From Haematobia irritans (taxonomy: Eukaryota > Arthropoda > Insecta > Diptera > Muscidae), in NCBI RefSeq assembly GCF_050003625.1, contig NC_134398.1, forward strand, positions 72,593,635-72,657,634: DNA of 64,000 nt, written 5' to 3'. This document shows positions 46,523 to 56,548 of this stretch, one piece after another. The stretch's first letter is position 1; the number at the start of each line of letters is the position of its first letter. The notes under the pieces were generated by a model that worked only from the letters and a program-made list of their open reading frames with translations, was not told the origin of the DNA and did not search any database. The position numbers were made by a program, and so were the translations under genes.

Positions 46523-47892
46523 GGTGACTCACTTGACTGTGGGGTCACCTTCTTATGGCTATTGTTTAATGGAGATGGTGATGTGGACCTTGACCGTTTG
46601 CGTCGTGCTTTGCATTCTCGAGCTAGATGTCCCGGCTTATCACAGTTATAGCATTTGATCCGGGATTTATTTGCCTCTTGCTTCATTTCTTGCATTGCCT
46701 GCTTAACGGCTTCTTTCACTGAATCAATCACGGAATTTGATTCGTCATTCTCGGCCTCCACCTTACGTACTTTGTGAATTTGAGGACGTGCTAGTACCCT
46801 CGCTGTCTCTTGTGTAAGGGCAAATGTTACAGTTTCCACAAATGTAGCTTTTTGTGACGCATATGTTGCACATTTTATGTCTGGGTCTCGAATGCCATTC
46901 ACAAAGGTCTCAATTTTGATGCGGTCCACAAGTGGGTGACTCTCTCCTGGGTATGCCAATAGCACCAACCGCTCAACTTCTGTTGCAAAATCTTGTAGAG
47001 TCTCATTTGATTTCTGGACTCTTCCTCTTAATTCCATTCTGAAGATGTCTTGCTTATGTTCTCCACCGTACTTGCGTTGTAGCGCAGCTATTACTTCCTT
47101 ATAGTTATTTCTGGAAGAAGTTGGGATACTTTGTATTACATCGGCAGCATTACCCTTCAATGCCAACAGAAGTTCAATTGCTCTGTCGTTGTCATTCCAC
47201 ATGTTTCTGGATGCCACCGTCTCAAATTGGAATTTGAAAACATCAAATGAAGATGAGCCATCAAAAACAGGAGTTTTGATTTTTGGGCCCTCGATTACGC
47301 GCACTGGACCACCTTTCATTTCTAGTTCTGACATTTTTTTCTCAAGGTGTAGAAATTTTTCATCGTGAACCACAAATTTCTTATCCAATTCCACAATTTG
47401 ACTTTCAATGTGGTCTACGCGTTTCTCCATACCTTCCGAAAGTTGTTGTAACTTTTCATTAAGAATTCTAGAATTTTCGTCAAATTTCTCCACCAAAAGA
47501 AGAGAATTTTCTTCCATCATTTTTCTAGAATTTTCTTGCATTTTTAGAGCGTTTTCTTCCAGCAATTTTCTAGAATTTTCTTCCATTTTTAGAGAATTTG
47601 CTTCCAGTTTTCTAGAATTCTCTTCCATCATTTTGCTCAAAACATTGAGCATTAAGGTGTAATCCACAACACTTGAAGCCACAGATGGATTTTCTACACT
47701 GCTGGTATTGACGAGTATTGATTCGTCAATGTCCTCCTTATAATCAAACTCATGCGTCGCAATGTCCATATTACGCCGTTCAAACTCTTCCAGTAGACGC
47801 TTTTGAAGCTGGGCCTTATTGCCTGTTGTCGGCAGCTCCAGTTTGCTCAATTCCTTTTTTAAGTCTTCCACACGAAGCTCATTAAACTTCAT
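46513..47892 (-). CDS. Gypsy Gag with N-terminal SAP-like domain
   Basis: 459-residue structural protein that would form the particle. The ATG at 47892 is only 39 nt after the LTR. Residues ~5-40 (LRVEDLKKELSKLELPTTGN ... LLEEF) look like a SAP domain, a DNA-binding fold unusual for a Gag. Residues ~85-200 are a long coiled coil with repeated EENSRKL / EENALKM heptad-like units. Residues ~210-380 are the retrotransposon Gag core (DVIQSIPTSSRNNYKEV, LQDFATEVERLV). A CCHC zinc knuckle (CYNCDKPGHLAREC) is at ~412-426, followed by a basic, serine-rich tail. The stop codon directly follows a slippery heptamer. Confidence 0.93.
   Translation of the reverse strand: MKFNELRVEDLKKELSKLELPTTGNKAQLQKRLLEEFERRNMDIATHEFDYKEDIDESILVNTSSVENPSVASSVVDYTLMLNVLSKMMEENSRKLEANSLKMEENSRKLLEENALKMQENSRKMMEENSLLLVEKFDENSRILNEKLQQLSEGMEKRVDHIESQIVELDKKFVVHDEKFLHLEKKMSELEMKGGPVRVIEGPKIKTPVFDGSSSFDVFKFQFETVASRNMWNDNDRAIELLLALKGNAADVIQSIPTSSRNNYKEVIAALQRKYGGEHKQDIFRMELRGRVQKSNETLQDFATEVERLVLLAYPGESHPLVDRIKIETFVNGIRDPDIKCATYASQKATFVETVTFALTQETARVLARPQIHKVRKVEAENDESNSVIDSVKEAVKQAMQEMKQEANKSRIKCYNCDKPGHLARECKARRKRSRSTSPSPLNNSHKKVTPQSSESPLN
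46516..46522 (-). promoter_or_regulatory. -1 ribosomal frameshift site TTTAAAC
   Basis: The minus strand reads T-TTA-AAC-TAA in the gag frame, that is a canonical X-XXY-YYZ heptamer immediately followed by the gag stop. A -1 slip puts the ribosome in the pol frame. A downstream stem or pseudoknot was not worked out. Confidence 0.8.
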
Positions 47893-47915
47893 TGTAGATT
47901 TTTTTTTCGTTATTT

Positions 47916-47929
47916 CACTTCCGACACCA
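47916..47929 (-). other. Primer-binding site
   Basis: TGGTGTCGGAAGTG on the minus strand, two bases after the 5' LTR. It starts with TGG as expected for the complement of a tRNA 3' end. It resembles the end of tRNA-Leu with about one mismatch (recalled, not searched). Confidence 0.65.
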
Positions 47930-47931
47930 AT

Positions 47932-48539
47932 TGTTACGTTTTTATATTTAGGCGTTTTTAATTACCCGACAATTAAAACACAGTTCTTTTAAATAACGAC
48001 AATCTACAATTTATTTACTATGACTTCACACTTTACAATTCGTTCACACTGAAGTTATTCGTTTGACGCTTTAATTAAGACTGACCCGTTAGCAGCATGC
48101 GAGCGCTTTTATATATGACGGTGTGGCAATACGAGAACATTCTGGTAGCACTACAATATTCTGGCAACGCCAGAACATTCTTAGACAATGCTAGAAGGAT
48201 CTACGACCATTAAGATGTTCATCTGGTGGCTGCCAAACACATACACACTCACATAGATATATGCTCGCATTACTACAACAACAACAATAATGACAATAGA
48301 CAATGAGATGAAATGAGAATGCAGAATAACAAAGCAAAGGGGTTGCTATTCTATGAGAGAGTAAGAACTAACATTTTGGTAAGCAAACAAAAGAACATAA
48401 ACGAAATTCAGGAAAATACTAAAAATGAATAGATGATTCCAACAAGTGATAGCGAAATTTTATCGCCACAATTTGAAATGTTAAATTAACGGAAACTAAT
48501 TTAAATAAACTTATATCTATAATTATTAAATTCGTAACA
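47932..48539 (-). repeat. 5' LTR (608 bp)
   Basis: Same sequence as 42313-42920. Carries the element's promoter by family knowledge. Confidence 0.95.
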
Positions 48540-48543
48540 ATAC
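48540..48543. repeat. Target-site duplication ATAC (right)
   Basis: Second copy of the 4-bp duplication. Confidence 0.9.
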
Positions 48544-48880
48544 ATTTGTTGGCCACGTGGAGCAGTGGTTAGCATGTCTGCCTTGCATGCATAGGGTCGT
48601 GGGTTCAATCCATGCTCCGACCGAACCATTTTTTTTTTAATTTACACATTTATTTTATACTATATAAAATTTTTATAATGAAACTTCGAAATGTGGGTTA
48701 TTAAAGATTTACAGTCAGAAAAGAACAGTGCTTGATATAAACGAAATGGACTGAGCTTTTAGATAAAATATTATTTTTTATTGCAAAAATAAAAATTTTG
48801 TAACAAAAAACAGTTTTTGGTTTAAAAGTTTGAAAGGAATTCAAAAACTCTAACAAAAGAAGAACGTTGAGTCGAGTATA
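48544..48880 (+). mobile_element. Composite tRNA-bearing MITE, copy 2, third segment
   Basis: Contains the plus-strand tRNA-like module (48551-48626) and then TCAGAAAAGAACAGTG, TTGATATAAACGAAATGGAC and CTCTAACAAAAGAA, matching 51175-51530. The right terminus is lost. Confidence 0.75.
48551..48626 (+). repeat. tRNA-like module (plus strand) in composite MITE
   Basis: GTGGAGCAGTGGTTAGCATG is A-box-like, CTTGCAT sits in the anticodon-loop position and GGTTCAATCC is B-box-like. Close to the SINE heads at 29053 and 56237. Confidence 0.75.
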
Positions 48881-48895
48881 AACATACATAAATAA

Positions 48896-50041
48896 TTTTA
48901 TAATATACACATACATTTATTTAGGCGTGAACAGTTTTTTACTTGCATTTAACACCATTGCATTTAAAACTTATCGTGTTTTGTACTTAATTTCATTTTT
49001 ACTTTTAAGGCCGGTATTAAGTGGGCATTATCGCTCTAAAATTACCCTGTTTTGCCTTTTAACTTTCTTTAATAATTAATTTTAAAGAAAATAAACAAAA
49101 CTCGAACTTAATGCCCGCTTTTATATTTGAAGATGCCCGTCAACTCCTCTTGGACTACTTATTAATAAAGAGGCACTAAACTTTGTTTTTATACATTTTA
49201 ATGTTTAATTTTTCACTATTTCCTCCTTTTTACTGTCCCAACTCAAAAAGAGTATAGTGCTCTTTCGTTATTTTTATGAAGATCCCTTTGTAATTTCTGT
49301 ATCCACCGTTTTTTTTTTTTTTAATTTCCTTTGCCTGAATATTTTGACTTAGTCCTCGTACGTTCCGATTTCTTTTAACGAACCACGAAAAAATTGTGCC
49401 CATAATGCCAAAATTATAAACAAAACACATGTCCACACATATATAAAATGCTGCTCTCAAGGCGAAAACACGTGCTGTGTTTTTTCAAATGTATATTCTC
49501 TTGGTTCCGAATATCTATTCTCTTCAATCCGAATATTCATTCTAATATTCAAATTAAATAATATTTAGACTTAAGCATATCAAATTTTTGGCCTTATCAT
49601 AAAACAGTTTTCCGAAACAACATACAAGCAGTTTCACAGAAATTGCTCTTTTTTCATTCTCTCGCTGTGTTATGTTGATATCTTTCGTCAGCCCTTCCGG
49701 TTTCCATCTCTGTTTCTTTCTCTATACTCTCTCTCTCTCTCTCTGTCGCTCTCTGAATGAAATATCACAACATGTATATGTTTACTCGAAATTTGTAAAT
49801 TTATATATGTTTACATTCACACATATTATTTTTATGAAACATTCATGCCCAAATATAATATATTGTAACATATTTAAGACTTTCACCTTTGGGTCTTCGT
49901 TCTCAGTATGTGTTATTCCAAAAAATTTTTGGTTTCATGAGATAATTGTTATATAGTTCTTTTAATTTTACGGATCTTCGTTAGACGAAACCTTACGTCC
50001 TACGGTATCACTCAAAAAGGCACCGAATGTAATAATTCGAG
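48896..50041. other. Intergenic, mostly unrecognised
   Basis: GGTATTAAGTGGGCATTA near 49015 and an inverted TTAATGCCCGC near 49112 hint at a small foldback. No gene seen. Confidence 0.4.
49723..49746. repeat. (CT)n microsatellite
   Basis: About eleven CT units. Confidence 0.9.
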
Positions 50042-50648
50042 TGATCCTGGCAAAATTAATGAATTAATGAAGCCAATTCAAAATGCTTCAATTACCATGG
50101 AAGAAGGCAATAATAAAATGATTGCCCTTCAAAACAGTGACAGCAACATGCTGTCCGATCAGGACAGTATTAATGAATTCTTTCAAGTTGTAAAAAGCAA
50201 AAAAAAAAAACACAGAAAAAGGAAGAAGGATCTAGAATCCCCGGATTAATATGAAAAGATAAAGGCAGAGGCGACGGTTGTAGTATTATCCCGTCAGCTC
50301 GAGTTATCCAAAAATGATCACCAATGGCTCTAATAAAAATAGAAGGGCTGATGAAAATAAATAATGATCTAATGCGCAAAATTTCTGAAGGTAGAAATTA
50401 TACTAGATCTAATCAGCCAACAGACTGGATCCCCCAACACGTCAATGGGTCGATACCCCCAGTATGGCGATGGAAGGGCATGAAAATGTTGCACTGCCAG
50501 CAATATCTGGCAGAAGGGGCCATCCCAAAATCAATAAATCAAACTAGATCAAATAAGAATGAAGGACGTAAGAAGCCGTGAAAATAATGGCGCAGAAGGA
50601 GGCAAAAAGAATGCTGATGGCAGAGAACCTGACAGAGATGCAATATCG
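50042..50648 (+). pseudogene. LINE ORF1, N-terminal part
   Basis: Starts near MKPIQNASITMEEGNNKM and contains a lysine-rich stretch (KSKKKKHRKRKKD), typical of the basic N-terminus of Jockey-group ORF1 proteins. Stops and frame changes follow. Later frames read GAEGGKKNADGREPDRDAIS before the SINE insertion at 50651. Joined by position and style to 54085-54518 and 59124-61135; the join of this first piece is inference. Confidence 0.5.
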
Positions 50649-50650
50649 GG

Positions 50651-50672
50651 GGCCACCGTGGTGCAATGGTTA
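50651..50672 (+). mobile_element. SINE head, left part of split copy
   Basis: GCCACCGTGGTGCAATGGTT followed by TA. The remainder continues at 51577 after the MITE insertion. Confidence 0.8.
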
Positions 50673-50986
50673 CACGCAAAAAAATAATTCTTTCCTCCCA
50701 AACGAAATTTTAGACAAACAAAGTTCGTTTCTCATTTGCTTTTCGTTGAAAGGAAGTGTATTTGGAAGAAAAGTATATACTTTTTGTCATAAACGTTTAT
50801 TCTTTTCCAGGATGTAAAAACAATTTCATAAAGACTAACTGAAAAAAATTTTTTTCTGGCTAATTGCATTTTCCCTCACATCTTCCTCACTTCCACGAAG
50901 TTTTTTGTTCTTTAGCACCTTTTTCTGTAATACAAACAATGTAGAAGAAATTATACGATTTTATAAATTTTAATTTTTTTTACCTT

Positions 50987-51065
50987 TCGCCTGGACGGAG
51001 AATCGAACCGCGGACCATGCAATTTGTAAGCCAACACACTACCCACTGAGCTATGTAGCCGTTAT
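50987..51065 (-). repeat. tRNA-like module (minus strand)
   Basis: The minus strand reads ACATAGCTCAGTGGGTAGTG (a good A box) and GGTTCGATTCTCCGTCC (B box). Cloverleaf pairing is weak in the anticodon stem. Confidence 0.75.
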
Positions 51066-51174
51066 TGTCATCAATAGACAATTACCCATATAAGTTATAT
51101 TTATATAGCATAGCTTGCGGCGCCCACGAGCCGATTAAACAAAGTTTATTTCACAGAAAAATACATTTAGTTGG

Positions 51175-51250
51175 GCACCATGGAGCAGTGGTTGCTACGT
51201 CTGACTTGCATGCCAAGGGTCGTGGGTTCGATCCCTGCTTCGACCAAAGT
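51175..51250 (+). repeat. tRNA-like module (plus strand)
   Basis: CATGGAGCAGTGGTTGCTAC, then GACTTGCATGC, then GGGTTCGATCCCTGC (B box), followed by a T run that could terminate RNA polymerase III. Confidence 0.75.
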
Positions 51251-51576
51251 TTTTTTTTTTTTTTTACATATATTCTATTCTATGTTAGGAAGATTCCGAA
51301 AAAATGTTCAACATTACATTGTAGTATATTAAATTTTGAACTGTAAAATGTGTCTTATTAAAGACCTAAAGTCAGAAAAGAACAGTGTTTGATATAAACG
51401 AAATGGACTGTGTTTTTGGTTCAAAAATAACTCTTTTTATTAAAAAAATTAACATTTTGTAACAAACGAATTTTTTTGGTGATAAAAGTGTATACTTTTC
51501 GAAGCAATTCAAAAAACTCTAACAAAAGAAAAACGTTTTCGGTACACGTTTTCCAAACGTTTTTTTTCTTTGCGTG

Positions 51577-51622
51577 TAGCATCCCCTCCTTGCATACACA
51601 AGGTCGTGGGTTCGATTCCTGA
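51577..51622 (+). mobile_element. SINE head, right part of split copy
   Basis: TAGCATCCCCTCCTTGCATA and GGTTCGATTCCTG complete the tRNA-like head begun at 50651. The SINE body and tail are absent. Confidence 0.8.
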
Positions 51623-51700
51623 ATTAGGCACGATAATAAATGTTTTATTAGGTCATGAACATTATACGGCCAGAATAACTACAAAAACATCCCAGCAAAA

Positions 51701-53603
51701 ACAAGTATATACGGCCGTAAGTTCGGCCAGGCCGAAGCTTATGTACCCTCCATCATGGATTGCGTAGAAACTTCTTCTAAACACTGCCATCCACAATCGA
51801 ATTACTTAAGTTGCGGTAACGCTTGCCGATGGCAAGGCATCTTAAAACCTCCTAACACCATCTTCTAAATTGTATGACAAAATTTTCTATAGAAAGAAAA
51901 TTTTGACAAAAATTTCTACAGAAATAAAATTTTAACAACATTTTCTATAGAAATAAACTTTTGACAAAATTTCTATAGAAATAAAATCTTGGTAGATTAT
52001 TTTTGGCTCGAGTGGCAACCATGATTATGAACCGAATAAAATTTGAACAAAATTTTCTATGGAAATAAAATTTTGACAATGATGAAAATTTTATTATGAA
52101 CCGAATAATATTTTAACAAAATTTTCTCTAGAAATAAAATTTTGACAAAATTTTCTATAGAAATAAAATTTTGACAAAATTTTGTATAGAAAAAAATTTT
52201 GGTAGATTATTTTTGGCTCTAGTGGCAACCATGATTATGGACCGATATGGACCAATTTTTGTGTGATTGGACCAATTTTGATATGGTTGTTAGCGACCAT
52301 ATACTAACACCACGTTCCTAATTTGAACCAGATCGGATGAATTTTGCTCCTCCAAGAGGCTCCGGAGGTCAAATCTGGAGAACGTTTTATATGGGGGCTA
52401 TATATAATTATGGACCGATATGGACCAATTTTGGCACGGTTGTTAGAGACCATATACCAACACCATGTACCAAATTTCAGCCGGATCGGATGAAAGATGC
52501 TTCTCTTAGAGGCTCCACAAGCCAAATCTGGGGATCGGTTTATATGGGGGCTATATATAATTATGGACCGATATGGACCAATTTTTGCATGGTTGTTAGA
52601 GACCATATACCAACATCATGTACCAAATTTCAGCCGGATCGGATGAAATTGGCTTCTCTTTTAGGCTCCGCAAGCCAAATCTGGGGATCCGTTTATATGG
52701 GGGCTATATATCATTATGGACCGATGTGGACCAATTTTTGCACGGTTGTTAGAGACCATATACCAACACCATGTACCAAATTTCAGCCGGATCGGACGAA
52801 ATATGCTTCTCTTAGAGGCTCCACAAGCCAAATCTGGGGATCGGTTTATATGGGGGCTATATATAATTATGGACCGATATGGACCAATTTTTGCATGGTT
52901 GTTAGAGACCATATACCAACATCATGTACCAAATTTCAGCCGGATCGGATGAAAGTTGCTTCTCTTTTAGGCTCCGCAAGCCAAATCTGGGGATCGGTTT
53001 ATATGGGGGCTATATATAATTATGGACCGATGTGGACCAATTTTTGTATGGTTGGTAGAGACCATATACCAACACCATATACCAAATTTCAGCCGGATCG
53101 GATGAAATTTGCTTCTCTTAGAGCAATCGCAAGCCAAATTTGGGGGTCCGTTTATATGGGGGCTATACGTAAAAGTGGACCGATATGGACCAATTTTTGC
53201 ATGGTTGTTAGAGACCATATACCAACACCATATACCAAATTTCAGCCGGATCGGATGAAATATGCTTCTGTTAGAGGCTCTACAAGCCAAATCTGAGGGT
53301 CCCTTTATATGGGGGCTATACGTAAAAGTTGACCGATATGGCCCATTTTCAATACCATCCGACCTACATCGATAACAACTACTTGTGCCAAGTTTCAAGT
53401 CGATAGCTTGTTTCGTTCGGAAGTTAGCGTGATTTCAACAGACGGACGGACGGACGGACGGACGGACGGACATGCTTAGATCGACTCAGAATTTCACCAC
53501 GACCCAGAATATATATACTTTATGGGGTCTTAGAGCAATATTTCGATGTGTTACAAACGGAATGACAAAGTTAATATACCCCCATCCTATGATGGAGGGT
53601 ATA
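51701..53603 (-). mobile_element. DINE-1-like element, family 1, copy 2
   Basis: Same plan as 51-2332: 3' hairpin end at 51701, minisatellite 51885-52200, ~153-bp tandem units 52240-53300, 5' block with GGACGGACGGACGGACG at 53437-53470, and the TATACCCTCCATCATAGGAT end at 53603. It differs in the number of tandem units. The 319-residue open frame across the units is an artefact of a repeat length divisible by three. Confidence 0.8.
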
Positions 53604-54084
53604 AAAAGCGTCGCCAAAAAGGTAATGAAAATGTTCTTTTTGGATCCGGAAGTGGTGTGAAATTAACGCAGAAGCAATTAAACATGGGCTTGTCATACGA
53701 CGGAAGTCCTCCATTTCAACAGCCATTGCATTGAATTTCCATCACTTCTTTAGGTGTGATCCGAATTCAATGTTTTGGATGTAAATTAAAAAATTCTGTG
53801 ATATTTTGTCAAATAAATAATTTTTATAGTTTTTTATAATTTTTAATGGATTCTAACGCTTGCCGGAAACGTTTGACCTCAAATATTTTCAAAATTTCAC
53901 AATTTTTTCAGATTGGATTTAGCATTTTTTTCGACAAAATGTAAATGATTTGTACCATTTTATGAATTCTTAATCCGTTTTTAACGTATTTGAAACAAAA
54001 AAAAAATAAAATTACCCATTAAAAGTATGAAAAAACCAAGTTGTAAATAATTGAATTAAAAGAACTTCCTGTGTAGTTAAAATA
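53604..54084. other. Unassigned DNA between insertions
   Basis: No recognised gene or boundary. It may include LINE-derived or older repeat sequence. Confidence 0.35.
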
Positions 54085-54518
54085 AAGAACATCATTGGGA
54101 GTGCATCTTCTGGAAGTGCTTTTAAAGCTGAGCCTTTGGAAGAACTTTCAAAATTTTTTGCTGGGATGTTTAGCCTTAAATTGGTAGAGTTGGAACATTA
54201 TGATAGAGTAATTTCCTTATTAGATGAAAGGAAGTATAGATACTTTATATACACGCCGAAAAGTAAGAAACCATATACGGTGGAAATAACTGGGTTGTCG
54301 CATACCTATTATGAAGATGACTTAAGGGCATTTTTGGTAAAGAAGTAGCTGGATGTTCAACTGAACAAAGTGATAATATTAGGGGACGATAGGTGGATTG
54401 TCCAATTGACGAGAGAGTCCGATATAATGGGTTTCAGGAGACTCGAGTTTATACTGTAGTGCAGAATGACGATGGTGAGGCACAAGCGGAAGGGGATTTC
54501 GCAGTGCTATAACTGCCA
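54085..54518 (+). pseudogene. LINE ORF1, central part
   Basis: NIIGSASSGSAFKAEPLEEL leads into a 70-residue open stretch with KKPYTVEITGLSHTYYEDDL, then frameshifted LNKVIILGDDRWIVQLTRES and finally ISQCYNCQ, the first half of a zinc knuckle. This is the domain order of Jockey-group Gag-like ORF1 (RNA-binding fold before CCHC knuckles). The copia element interrupts it at 54519, and the following knuckles resume at 59124. Confidence 0.75.
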
Positions 54519-54665
54519 AAAAGCTTTATTTAAGCAGGACAAAAATTTATGGAATGTAAAAATATTCATAACTTATGTATACATTTAATCATATCATACT
54601 ACGAGCAAATTGAAATGCAAATATACAAATAACGAAGTGTTATTGAACAAGTAATATTTCCAATA
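54519..54665 (-). repeat. copia 3' LTR (partial)
   Basis: AAAAGCTTTATTTAAGCAGG to AAGTAATATTTCCAATA. Pairs with 58978-59123. Confidence 0.8.
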
Positions 54666-55931
54666 CCCCTTCTCAATAACACAATGTGCAATTGAGTTTC
54701 TAAACCTCCAAGCTCTCGAAGAGTCTCTAGTTTTATGTTTCCTAAAGGTTTAGTTAACATATCAGCGATCATGTTACCAGTAGGGCAATACTGATATTTA
54801 ACATCACCAGAATGTTTAACATCTTTAATATAAAAATATTTTACGTCTATGTGTTTGCTACGGGGGTTAATTCTCTCTGACTCTAACATCTTCAGGCAGC
54901 TTTGATTGTCTTCGAATATCATTGGTTTCTCCTTTAGTTCTATTGAAAATCTCTCAATAATTGATGCATCCAAATGCATTCTTGAGTTGCTTCTGCAAGT
55001 GAAACTAATTCCGCTTCGGTCGACGAAAGCGTAACAATATTCTGCTTTCGGCTTGCGTAACTGAGCGTGGCTTCTCCTAGCTTGAATAAGTAACCGCTGG
55101 TTGATTTCCGGTCCTTTTATCTCCAGCCCAGTCAGCGTCCAATTAAATTTATATTTTTCGTACCGACACAAAGTTTTATATCTCGTGTTTCTTTCAAATA
55201 TCGAAATATTCGTTTCAGTCCAATCTTTCAATGAAGGTTTGCTTATTTTCCGAGACAGGATTGAAACAGCGACTGAGATATCCGGTCTTGTATTTCCGGC
55301 CAAATACAATAGAGACCCTATAGCCATTCGATACTTGTTTTCATTTCCGAATTCTGTAAATTCATTTGAATCTCTGAAGTATCCGGTATCCATTGGAATA
55401 GTGGACGACTTTGCGTTTTCTATCTCATATTGTTTTAGCATTTTGTCAATGTATCCAGCTTGAGACATGTAACATCGACCATCGGCATCTTTGCTAATAT
55501 CAATTCCAAGGTAAAATTTTATCTCTCCCAAATTCGAAAGTTCAAAATGTTCCGACAAATAAGTTATTACTTCTTTCACAGTTTTTTAGAATTGGCATCT
55601 ACGATAATATCGTCAACATAGACAAGCAAATATATATGTGATCCATCAGTTTCTTTCACATACAAACAATTATCCGCATTTCCCCTTCTGAATCCGAATT
55701 TTTCAAGAACTTGATGAATTCGCTGATTCCAACATCTTGCGGATTGTTTCAGCCCATATATACTTCTATTTAATTTACATATAAGATTTTCTTTTCCTTT
55801 TTGTTCAAATCCCTTAGGTTGCTTTTTGAAAATTGCTTTATCAATATACCCGTTTAAAAATGCTGTTTTTACGTCAACATGATGGACTTCAAAATTCTTG
55901 TACGATGCCACTGCCAGAAATGTTCTTAAGC

Positions 55932-56009
55932 GGACCTTACACGGTCGGATAAACCTTGCGACACAATACGTTGCGGAGACAAATCCGCTAGTGTAAGGCT
56001 ATGTTCGGT
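55932..56009. repeat. Small inverted-repeat insertion in copia RT
   Basis: CCTTACACGGTCGGAT and ATCCGCTAGTGTAAGG are 16-bp imperfect inverted repeats ~45 bp apart, within ~150 bp of sequence that interrupts the RT frame between FGEDYDH and LRTFLAVAS. Confidence 0.55.
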
Positions 56010-56236
56010 GTTGAGGGGACGTGTTGGCATAAAATCAAAACAGCTTTTTTCTGGTTGGGAGGCACAAATCTTCAGGTGTAAGTATGTGGTCATAATCCTC
56101 GCCGAATTTTTGAGAAAAACCCCTTGCCACCATCTGTCAAAGTTTTGAGTTTATAAATCCATTTGGTACTTATTGCTTTCTTTCCTTTCGGTAGCTCAGC
56201 CGAACCCCAAGTATTGTTATTATACATGGGCTGCAT

Positions 56237-56548
56237 GGAGCCACCGTGGTGCAATGGTTAGCATGCCCGCCTTGCATACACAAGGTCGTGGGTTCGATTC
56301 CTGCTACGACCGAACACCAAAAAGTTTCAAAGCTTCTCTAAGTGGTTTCACTGGAATGTGGAACGCCGTTCGGACTCGGCTATAAAAAGGAGGTCCCTTG
56401 TCATTGAGGTTAATATGGAAGCGGGCAGCACTCAGTGATAAGAGAGAAGTTCACCACTATGGTATCACAATGGACTGAATAGTCTAAGTGAGCCTGATAC
56501 ATCGTGCTGCCACATAACCTAACCTAACCTAACCTAACCTAACCTATT
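56237..56548 (+). mobile_element. tRNA-derived SINE, full copy 2
   Basis: Same family as 29053-29400. tRNA-like head with GGTTCGATTCC, body, and LINE-type tail ending in (CCTAA)n. Flanked by the 10-bp duplication TGGGCTGCAT (56227-56236 and 56549-56558). Inserted in the copia integrase region. Confidence 0.92.

Larger units (their letters stand above)
42313..48539 (-). mobile_element. Ty3/gypsy LTR retrotransposon, intact
   Basis: A 6.2-kb element on the minus strand with 608-bp LTRs that look identical throughout, an ATAC target duplication, a primer site, gag, pol in the -1 frame and a polypurine tract. There is no env-like ORF between pol and the 3' LTR. Identical LTRs mean a very recent insertion, and all ORFs are open. 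It lies inside the composite MITE. The lineage within Ty3/gypsy (mdg1/412-like or other) is not resolved by eye. Confidence 0.95.
50673..51576 (+). mobile_element. Composite MITE with two tRNA-like modules, full copy
   Basis: 904 bp, flanked by TA (50671-50672 and 51577-51578), ends CACGCAAAAAAATAA and TTTTTTTCTTTGCGTG inverted. The insertion splits a SINE in its A box, which fixes the ends exactly. Inside are two tRNA-like modules in divergent orientation (50987-51065 minus, 51175-51250 plus). No ORF of note. Two other partial copies are at 41062-48880 and 36470-36830. Confidence 0.85.

Noticed and set aside
50987..51250. Functional tRNA genes
   Set aside because: B boxes are good but stem pairing is weak, and the modules are embedded in repeated mobile elements.
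52337..53296. 319-residue periodic protein
   Set aside because: Runs through 153-bp non-coding tandem repeats; equivalent frames exist on the other strand and in the first copy.
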